Position numbers and translations under genes: made by a program. A DNA stretch of 64,000 nucleotides from Sapientia aquatica (lineage in GTDB: Bacteria; Pseudomonadota; Gammaproteobacteria; Burkholderiales; Burkholderiaceae_D): positions 1 to 64,000 of the forward strand of contig NZ_SMYL01000008.1 in NCBI RefSeq assembly GCF_004358105.1, written 5' to 3'. Shown in pieces: positions 18,561 through 24,903 of this stretch (within the stretch, counting starts at the first letter, position 1; every line of letters begins with the position of its first letter). Below the pieces are notes generated by a model, which worked only from the letters and a program-made list of their open reading frames with translations, did no database searches and was not told the DNA's origin.

Positions 18561-18603
18561 CAAACCCCTCGTATAGGTAAATATATTACTAACGAGGGGT
18601 TTG
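18561..18603 (+). promoter_or_regulatory. hairpin covering the ribosome site of the 18606 gene
   Basis: CAAACCCCTCGT (18561-18572) and ACGAGGGGTTTG (18592-18603) form a perfect 12-bp stem with a 19-nt loop. The right arm contains GAGGGG (18594-18599), six bases before ATG 18606, so the folded RNA would hide the ribosome site. It might also act as a weak terminator, but no long T-tract follows. Confidence 0.7.
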
Positions 18604-18605
18604 TT

Positions 18606-18821
18606 ATGACTTTAGAAGAAATTATAGAAGCTGGCTCTGGCGCAGCCGAGCAGCGTGTACTGCGTATGACTGCCAATGCCAAATCAGCACAGGACCGCGC
18701 TAAACAATTGAAGGATCAGGCTGATGCCAGTGCTGATATATTGAAGCTGCGCCAGACTCGGCTGAAAGCGGCCAAGGTACGAAAGGCTTCGTGCGGCAAA
18801 ATGATCACGCCGTACAAATAA
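18606..18821 (+). CDS. small helical hypothetical protein
   Basis: 71 residues, MTLEEIIEAGSGAAEQRVLRM..., mostly one long charged helix (coiled-coil-like) ending in a basic tail. The start is set by GAGGGG at six bases, which lies in a stable hairpin. It follows the DUF6641-like gene on the same strand. No family recognised. Confidence 0.6.
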   Translation: MTLEEIIEAGSGAAEQRVLRMTANAKSAQDRAKQLKDQADASADILKLRQTRLKAAKVRKASCGKMITPYK

Positions 18822-19087
18822 ATCGGTGATTGTCCGCAAGAGAGAGGATGACGCAAAAACATGCCTATCGACCCGTTAAAATAAATGGATATTTGATCGT
18901 ACGGAGACGCTATTCACCACAATTTGCGGCAAAACCCTGACAACAATATGCAATACACAATTTATTGAATAATAAATTTTCCATTGAGTAAGCGCTGCGT
19001 AGAAATCAGAGTACGCTGTGAGGCTTAGTAATGGTTATGTTGTTTGTAAATGATGAACAATCGCTTATTGCGATAGGTTGGAAAATT

Positions 19088-19417
19088 ATGAGCTACTACG
19101 GAATTACAAAAATAAGCTGGGATAAATCGCACGGCTTTGTTAAGCAAGTTATTCTGCACAAAATGTCCCGCAATACAGAAGACAGCCGGATTTTCGGATT
19201 GGATGCCGGCACAAAGTTACCATATTACGAAGTCGCTTCGTTGATCGATAAAGGCAACCATGTTTACGTGATGCTGAACGATGGTCCGGGCAGTTATAAA
19301 GCCGATGATGGAGTGGGAGTAATGCCTGGGTATCAAGAAGAATATATAGAGAGTGTTGACGAAGCGGGAAATCCAACGGGTGCGCTATTTGATTTGCCTG
19401 CTTGGATTGAAAAATAA
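19088..19417 (+). CDS. hypothetical protein
   Basis: 109 residues from ATG 19088 (AGGTTGGA upstream); the frame is open to 19031 and the longer form cannot be excluded. MSYYGITKISWDKSHGFVKQVILHKM weakly resembles DUF3892-type small proteins, which start with an ITxI strand and end with a basic-acidic tail. Function unknown. Confidence 0.5.
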   Translation: MSYYGITKISWDKSHGFVKQVILHKMSRNTEDSRIFGLDAGTKLPYYEVASLIDKGNHVYVMLNDGPGSYKADDGVGVMPGYQEEYIESVDEAGNPTGALFDLPAWIEK

Positions 19418-19484
19418 ATGACTGAATCTCGTATATGTTGGAACGTCAATTTACAAATAAAGCTGCCTTGACCAAGGGATATGC

Positions 19485-19703
19485 ATGACACCTGCATCAC
19501 ATATTCATGAGTGGCAGAATAAAATTGTAGGTATTTGCGAAATAAAATTGCGACGCAAATTATCGAATAAGGAATTGAATTTTATACGCTGCACTGACGA
19601 CACGATTGTTTTGGAAATGCTTGAAGATGCGGTAGGTGATTTATCTGATATTGAACTCAAACCCTACCTGAATTCCGAAATACATTTGGATTTTGGAGCA
19701 TGA
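19485..19703 (+). CDS. small hypothetical protein
   Basis: 72 residues with AAGGGAT upstream of ATG 19485. Helical, acidic C-terminus (LEDAVGDLSDIELKPYL). No recognised family. The last gene of the island before the terminator at 19776. Confidence 0.5.
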   Translation: MTPASHIHEWQNKIVGICEIKLRRKLSNKELNFIRCTDDTIVLEMLEDAVGDLSDIELKPYLNSEIHLDFGA

Positions 19704-19775
19704 ATGCTTCGCCCCACAATCTGTGTCACTCGACAGAACGTTCCTGAAATACATAAATCAAAATTCAAAAATCTT

Positions 19776-19803
19776 AAAAGCACTGATCATTCAGTGCTTT
19801 TTT
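19776..19803 (+). terminator. rho-independent terminator
   Basis: AAAAGCACTGA, loop TCAT, TCAGTGCTTTTTT. It insulates the restored fumarase from island transcription. Confidence 0.85.
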
Positions 19804-19845
19804 GTTACTTATTAATCAACTTTTCAACTAGGTAATTACTTGCTT

Positions 19846-19854
19846 TGCTATAAT
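19846..19854 (+). promoter_or_regulatory. extended -10 promoter for restored fumarase
   Basis: TGCTATAAT at 19846-19854 is an extended -10 (TGnTATAAT); no good -35 is present. It lies after the terminator and about 190 bp before the fumarase ATG, so it is an island-supplied promoter candidate. Confidence 0.5.
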
Positions 19855-19893
19855 GAGCGGATTAGTTGGGCACTGGTTTTAGCAGTGCGTTTC

Positions 19894-19959
19894 GATGTAC
19901 AAAATTCTTTAGCAGCGCAGATTTGTTATCTTTTTAGACACGTAAAAGATGTACAAAAT
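19894..19959 (+). repeat. direct repeats near right end (possible integrase arm sites)
   Basis: GATGTACAAAAT occurs at 19894-19905 and 19948-19959, 54 bp apart. TTTAGCAGYGC occurs twice nearby (about 19879 and 19909). A related CGTACAAAAG lies near the left end (about 4768). Repeats of this sort next to an att site can be arm-type binding sites of integrases. Confidence 0.4.
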
Positions 19960-20043
19960 CGTGACAGTCGTTTTTAGGTACGTGAGCTCTGTCACACTTT
20001 ACTATTGCGATGCTTTTTAAGCCATATAAATCAAGAGGTTACA

Positions 20044-21561
20044 ATGACAATTATTACCCAAGCAGATTTCATCGAAAGCATTGCAGCGGCTTTGCAGTAC
20101 ATCAGTTATTACCATCCGGCTGATTACATTCAACATTTGGCACGTGCTTACGAGATCGAACAAAGCCCCGCAGCCAAAGACGCGATTGCGCAAATCCTGA
20201 CTAACTCACGTATGTGCGCTGAAGGCAAGCGCCCGATTTGCCAAGATACCGGCATCGTTAACGTGTTTATGAAGATCGGCATGGGCGTGCGCTTTGAAGG
20301 CTTTACTGGCTCCATCATCGACGCAGTCAATCAAGGCGTTCGTCAAGGCTACAACAATCCAGAAAACGTACTGCGCGCATCGATCGTGGCCGATCCTTTG
20401 TTTGATCGTAAAAACACCAAAGACAACACACCGGCTGTGGTGCACATGGAACTGGTGCCGGGCGATAAATTGGATATCCAAGTCGCCGCCAAAGGTGGTG
20501 GATCCGAAAACAAATCCAAGTTTGTTATGCTCAACCCATCTGATTCCCTCGTGGATTGGGTCATGAAGACTGTCCCAACGATGGGCGCAGGTTGGTGTCC
20601 GCCGGGAATGTTAGGTATTGGTATTGGCGGTACCGCCGAAAAAGCGATGTTGATGGCGAAGGAATCCTTAATGGAAGACATCGACATGCACGAATTAAAA
20701 TTGCGCGGTCCAAAAAACAAAACCGAAGAATTGCGTATCGCCTTATGCGATCAAATCAATGCGCTCGGTATCGGCGCGCAGGGCTTGGGCGGCTTGACCA
20801 CCGTGCTCGACGTGAAGATCAATATGTATCCAACGCATGCGGCATCCAAGCCAGTAGCAATGATTCCAAACTGCGCTGCAACGCGTCATGCACATTTCGT
20901 TATGGATGGTTCTGGCCCTGTGTATATGGAGCCACCATCGTTAGATACTTGGCCGAATGTGCATTGGACTCCCGACACCGAAAAATCCAAGCGCGTCGAT
21001 CTCAACACATTAACCAAAGACGAAGTCGCTAGCTGGAAGCCGGGCCAAACATTGCTATTGAACGGAAAAATGTTAACCGGTCGTGACGCGGCTCATAAAC
21101 GCATTCAAGACATGCTAGCCAAAGGCGAGCCGCTGCCAGTGGACTTCACTAATCGCGTGATCTACTACGTTGGTCCAGTTGATCCAGTGCGCGACGAAGC
21201 CGTTGGCCCAGCAGGCCCAACGACCGCAACTCGTATGGATAGCTTCACTGAAATAATGTTGGCTAAAACTGGTTTGATTTCCATGATTGGTAAAGCAGAG
21301 CGCGGTCCAGTGGCGATTGAAGCGATTAAGAAACATCAATCTGCTTACTTGATGGCAGTTGGCGGCGCGGCGTATTTGGTGTCGAAAGCAATCAAAGCAG
21401 CCAAAGTCGTGGGCTTTGCTGATTTGGGTATGGAAGCGATTTACGAATTCGACGTGGTTGATATGCCGGTGACTGTTGCCGTTGATGCTAGCGGTACATC
21501 GGCGCACACCACTGGCCCTAAAGAATGGCAAGCCAAAATTGGCATTATTCCGGTTAAATAA
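20044..21561 (+). CDS. fumarate hydratase, class I (restored by island)
   Basis: 505 residues, the usual length for the class I iron-sulfur fumarase of Burkholderiales. It converts fumarate and malate in the TCA cycle. Three cysteines likely to hold the 4Fe-4S cluster are visible in RPICQDTG, GAGWCPPG and IPNCAATRH. The first 22 codons come from the island and differ from the original start at 4535; the rest, from about 20110, is host sequence. AAGAGGT precedes ATG 20044, better than the ribosome site of the old start. A long hairpin follows. The gene is probably functional. Confidence 0.95.
   Translation: MTIITQADFIESIAAALQYISYYHPADYIQHLARAYEIEQSPAAKDAIAQILTNSRMCAEGKRPICQDTGIVNVFMKIGMGVRFEGFTGSIIDAVNQGVRQGYNNPENVLRASIVADPLFDRKNTKDNTPAVVHMELVPGDKLDIQVAAKGGGSENKSKFVMLNPSDSLVDWVMKTVPTMGAGWCPPGMLGIGIGGTAEKAMLMAKESLMEDIDMHELKLRGPKNKTEELRIALCDQINALGIGAQGLGGLTTVLDVKINMYPTHAASKPVAMIPNCAATRHAHFVMDGSGPVYMEPPSLDTWPNVHWTPDTEKSKRVDLNTLTKDEVASWKPGQTLLLNGKMLTGRDAAHKRIQDMLAKGEPLPVDFTNRVIYYVGPVDPVRDEAVGPAGPTTATRMDSFTEIMLAKTGLISMIGKAERGPVAIEAIKKHQSAYLMAVGGAAYLVSKAIKAAKVVGFADLGMEAIYEFDVVDMPVTVAVDASGTSAHTTGPKEWQAKIGIIPVK
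20101..20109 (+). other. attR core
   Basis: ATCAGTTAT, codons 20-22 of the restored fumarase, identical to 4592-4600. Confidence 0.7.
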
Positions 21562-21572
21562 TTAAGGCATCA

Positions 21573-21608
21573 ACACAATAAGGCGCACTGGATTGTGCCT
21601 TATTGTGT
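21573..21608. terminator. hairpin after fumarase
   Basis: ACACAATAAGGC and GCCTTATTGTGT form a 12-bp stem between fumarase and murI. There is no T-tract, so it may be a processing or RNA-stability element instead of an intrinsic terminator. Confidence 0.5.
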
Positions 21609-21668
21609 GTGCGACGACCGTCTTCCGCCGCACATTGATTTTTAGTTGAATTCAACATTTCACTCTAC

Positions 21669-22529
21669 ATGCCCGCAACTCCAACCACTATTTCTGCGCA
21701 ATCACCCATCGGCATTTTCGATTCAGGCATAGGTGGCTTATCGGTCTTACGTCACATCCAGCAGCAACTTCCCAACGAGGCATTGTGCTATTTCGCTGAT
21801 TCTGGCTTTGCGCCCTATGGCGACAAAACCGAAGCAGAAATCATGCAGCGCACCTTATTTGCGGCACACCACCTGCTGCAACATGGAGTAAAAGCCATCG
21901 TCGTGGCTTGCAATACCGCCACAGCCGCGGCGATTGCATTGCTGCGCGCGAATTACCCCGATCTGATTTTAGTTGGCGTAGAACCTGGACTAAAACCCGC
22001 CACATCAATCACCAAGACCGGTTGCGTCGGAGTGCTAGCGACTAGCCGCACTTTGTCGAGCGCCAAATATCAAGCACTGTGCGAGCAAATCCAACAAACA
22101 ACCCAAGTGCGCTTCATCAACCAAGCCTGCCCCGGTTTAGTGACCCAAATTGAACAAGGTGAACTAGCCAGCGAGGCGACCTTGACATTACTAAAAAATT
22201 ATCTTCAGCCCATGCTGCAAGAGCCGGTCGATACCATAGTTTTAGGCTGCACACACTATCCCTTCGTTGAACACAGCATCAAAACGGTGGCCGCGCAATT
22301 GCGCCATCAACCTATTCAATTGGTGGACACTGGCTTAGCTATTGCCAAACAACTGCAACGACTCTTACATCAACAACAACTAAATAATCCTGACGCCGAG
22401 CAAACCCCGCTGCAATGCTTTACTAGCAGCACGCGCGATAAATTGGAATTTGCGCTGCGTGAATTGCTGCACTTAACACCGCAACAATATCTAATCCAAG
22501 AAATAGATTGCAATTTACCCGCAAGCTAA
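21669..22529 (+). CDS. murI: glutamate racemase
   Basis: 286 residues. It interconverts L- and D-glutamate for peptidoglycan precursors in the cytoplasm. Motifs: IGIFDSGIGGLSVL near the N-terminus, YFADSGFAPYG, the first catalytic cysteine in VVACNTATAAAI, and the second in VLGCTHYPF. Both catalytic cysteines are present. The ribosome site is poor, but the start MPATPTTISAQSPIGIFDSG fits the family. It follows fumarase in what is probably the ancestral acs-fum-murI order. Confidence 0.95.
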   Translation: MPATPTTISAQSPIGIFDSGIGGLSVLRHIQQQLPNEALCYFADSGFAPYGDKTEAEIMQRTLFAAHHLLQHGVKAIVVACNTATAAAIALLRANYPDLILVGVEPGLKPATSITKTGCVGVLATSRTLSSAKYQALCEQIQQTTQVRFINQACPGLVTQIEQGELASEATLTLLKNYLQPMLQEPVDTIVLGCTHYPFVEHSIKTVAAQLRHQPIQLVDTGLAIAKQLQRLLHQQQLNNPDAEQTPLQCFTSSTRDKLEFALRELLHLTPQQYLIQEIDCNLPAS

Positions 22530-22589
22530 TTAAAATAGCGGCCTTGCCTAACCAATGGCAAGCTTAACGAAAGTTAAGTGCAATACAGT

Positions 22590-22666
22590 GGTGGTCGTAG
22601 CTCAGTTGGTAGAGTCCAGGATTGTGATTCCTGTTGTCGTGGGTTCGAGCCCCATCGATCACCCCA
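22590..22666 (+). tRNA. tRNA-His (GTG)
   Basis: Acceptor stem GTGGTCG / CGATCAC with the extra G-1 (22590) opposite C73, D-arm GCTCAGTTGGTAGAG, anticodon GTG in ATTGTGATT, T-arm GTGGGTTCGAGCCCCAT, and encoded CCA at 22664-22666. No truncation or attachment-site copy is seen around it. Confidence 0.95.
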
Positions 22667-22681
22667 CGAATTCAATGAAAC

Positions 22682-22706
22682 AGCCGACTTTTTAGTCGGC
22701 TTTTTT
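22682..22706 (+). terminator. tRNA terminator
   Basis: AGCCGACT, T-loop, AGTCGGCT and a T6 tract directly after tRNA-His. Confidence 0.9.
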
Positions 22707-22723
22707 GTTTTCAGCGACCCGCC

Positions 22724-23623
22724 CTAGGTTTTCTTTAACTCAAGCGGCACTTCATTGGCTAAAAAGTCATACACCGCCCTAATCGGCCCGCTGCTGCGGA
22801 TTTCGCGGTGAACTGTTAGCCAAATTGGTAGCGCTGGCAAGACTAGTTGCGGCAAGATGGTGTGCACGTTGGGATTGGTCGCCGCCACATAATCCGCCGT
22901 AAAGCCTATTCCCAAACCCGCTTGAACTGCCGCCCATTGCGCTAAGTAATCGTCGCTTCGCAAACTGTAGTTAAAACTCTTGGCGTCAAAGCCGAGTGCC
23001 TTGGCACTTTTCTCGACCTCGTTATTGGTTTCGCTTCCAATCAATTGATGCTTAAGCAAATCGACCGTATCCTTCGGCGTACCATGCGTTGTCAGATAGA
23101 ACTGGCTTGCGCAAGTGACTATTTGTACTTTGGCGATGCGTTTGGCGATTAATGAACCTTGATCGGGCCGCACCATGCGTAACGCGATATCCGCCTCGCG
23201 TCGTAATAGGTTGGAGATGCTGTTACTCGAAATTAAATCAATATCAATCTCGGGGAGCGCCTGCTTCATCCGCGCGAGCACTGCCGGCAGCAATATGCAA
23301 GCGACCGGTTGACTTGCAGTGATACGCACTCGCCCCTTTAAATCAACGCTCTTACTTTTGGCCATCCGAACTAGATTGGATGCGCTGTCGTCCATTTGCC
23401 TTACCAATTCAGATAATTGCAGCGCCTGCGCGGTCGGCAACAAGCGTCGCCCTGTGCGCTCGAATAAAACAACGCCCAATTGCTGTTCCAAATCCAAAAT
23501 ATGGCGCCCTAGCGTCGGCTGGCTTAATCCCAGTACCTGAGCAGCTTTGACCAAGGTTTGGTGATCCAAAATCGCTAAAAACGAGCGGAGCAAATTCCAA
23601 TCTAACGAAGCAGATGTATTCAT
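22724..23623 (-). CDS. LysR family transcriptional regulator
   Basis: 299 residues. N-terminal winged helix (LLRSFLAILDHQTLVKAAQVLGLSQPTLGRHILDLEQQLGVVLFERTGRR) followed by the effector domain. It diverges from the NAD-binding protein gene at 23713 across 89 bp, the classical arrangement for a LysR regulator and its target. Ligand unknown. Confidence 0.92.
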   Translation of the reverse strand: MNTSASLDWNLLRSFLAILDHQTLVKAAQVLGLSQPTLGRHILDLEQQLGVVLFERTGRRLLPTAQALQLSELVRQMDDSASNLVRMAKSKSVDLKGRVRITASQPVACILLPAVLARMKQALPEIDIDLISSNSISNLLRREADIALRMVRPDQGSLIAKRIAKVQIVTCASQFYLTTHGTPKDTVDLLKHQLIGSETNNEVEKSAKALGFDAKSFNYSLRSDDYLAQWAAVQAGLGIGFTADYVAATNPNVHTILPQLVLPALPIWLTVHREIRSSGPIRAVYDFLANEVPLELKKT

Positions 23624-23712
23624 AAATGAATAGGTGAGATAAACATTCTTGTATTTTCAGCGATTTTATCGCGCTCTACAATAGTGCCTATCAAATTCAC
23701 TCAAGGACAACA

Positions 23713-24657
23713 ATGACGAACTCTAAAATACTCGTTCTAGGCTATGGCGCGGTTGGTCAAGCGACGACCCAACTATTACACGAACAAGGCTACTCAGTCA
23801 GCGTGGCGCAACGCAGTCAACCGACTAATTTACCAGCGGGGGTTGGATTCTTAGCTTGTAATATTTTGGATTTGGCGTCAGTCAAAAAGTGCTTGCAAGG
23901 TTTTGATCAACTCATTGTCGCGATTGGCTTGGAATACAAAATCAAAATTTGGCAACAACAATGGCCAACTGCGATGCAGAACATCGTCACGGCGACTACC
24001 GAACTTGGCATGCGAGTTATTTTTGTCGACAATCTGTATATGTATGGTCCGCAAACAGAAGCCTTGCGAGAGGAGATGGCGCTGACCGATTATTGTGGCA
24101 AACCGTCGGTACGCGCAGAAATCACCCGCATCTGGCAGCGCGCTGTTGAACAGAATGGATTGCGCTTTACTGCGTTACGCGCGCCGGATTTTTTCGGGCC
24201 TAGCGTGTTGTTATCGCATTTAGGTGAGGTGGTTTTTGGTTCCTTAGCCAAAGGCGGTACAGCACAGTTTTTTGTACCCAATAATCAGCCCCATGACTTT
24301 GCTTACGTGCCGGATATGGCGCGCGCGGTTTACGAATTAATCAAAGCCGATGACAACAAGTTCGGCCAAGTTTGGCATATGCCGTGTGCGCCAACAGCCA
24401 CCATCAACGAGCTCGTAAAGCTGGGGGCGCGCAGTCTGGGCGTCGCACCAAAGCTGATCAGTATTCCGTTGTGGGCATTACGATTAATCGGATATTTCAT
24501 GCCCTTGGCGAGAGAGATTTGGGAAATGCGCTTTCAGTGGGATAGGCCTTACTACGTCAATGCGGATAAATTCCGCAAGACCTTTACGTTTGAGGTAACT
24601 CCATTCGAAGTCAGCATTCCTGCGACGGCTGTTTCGTTCCGAACTACAGAACGGTGA
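23713..24657 (+). CDS. NAD(P)-binding epimerase-like protein
   Basis: 314 residues. The N-terminal dinucleotide site is GYGAVGQATTQLL, followed by a Rossmann fold typical of atypical extended SDR proteins (VFVDNLYMYGP; YVPDMARAVYEL). The usual YxxxK pair is not obvious: a tyrosine follows LTD (DYCGKPS), so K and Y spacing is unusual. Ribosome site AAGGAC precedes ATG 23713. Probably controlled by the divergent LysR regulator. The gap 24658-24903 holds nothing I can support. Confidence 0.8.
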   Translation: MTNSKILVLGYGAVGQATTQLLHEQGYSVSVAQRSQPTNLPAGVGFLACNILDLASVKKCLQGFDQLIVAIGLEYKIKIWQQQWPTAMQNIVTATTELGMRVIFVDNLYMYGPQTEALREEMALTDYCGKPSVRAEITRIWQRAVEQNGLRFTALRAPDFFGPSVLLSHLGEVVFGSLAKGGTAQFFVPNNQPHDFAYVPDMARAVYELIKADDNKFGQVWHMPCAPTATINELVKLGARSLGVAPKLISIPLWALRLIGYFMPLAREIWEMRFQWDRPYYVNADKFRKTFTFEVTPFEVSIPATAVSFRTTER

Positions 24658-24903
24658 TTTGAAAATACAAAGATGGGCCTTGGATGTTTAACGCATCGCC
24701 ACTCATCAGCAACAATTATTCGGCTGCGCAAAAAATTATCCCGTTGTCTATGCGCGTCGCAGTCATCTTGATCGTCCGCGAGAAGGGCAACAAATCGTTA
24801 ATTGATTGTCTGCCTAAGACCATGACGAGGGAGTGCAATGCGCCGTAAATGGTTTTAGACCAAATCCATCGACGACACATCGCCGCGCCGCGCACCATCC
24901 AAA

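Larger units (their letters stand above)
4592..20109 (+). mobile_element. fumarase-targeting integrative island (~15.5 kb)
   Basis: Bounded by the 9-bp direct repeat ATCAGTTAT inside two versions of the fumarase 5' end. A phage-type integrase gene starts 286 bp inside the left end. The content is accessory: a second recombinase, a polymerase-like protein, an AAA ATPase, plasmid-type small proteins and cargo. No capsid, tail, relaxase or type IV secretion gene is visible, so it is neither an obvious prophage nor a self-transmissible ICE; an integrative mobilisable or satellite-like element, or an integrated plasmid, is more likely. It restores its target gene at the right end. Confidence 0.85.

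Noticed and set aside
4592-20109. Prophage
   Set aside because: No terminase, portal, capsid, tail or lysis gene is visible in the island.
22590-22666. tRNA-His as the island attachment site
   Set aside because: No direct repeat of the tRNA 3' end is seen; the island ends lie in fumarase.
24716-24898. 60-residue minus-strand frame
   Set aside because: Short, no start signal, no homologous pattern.
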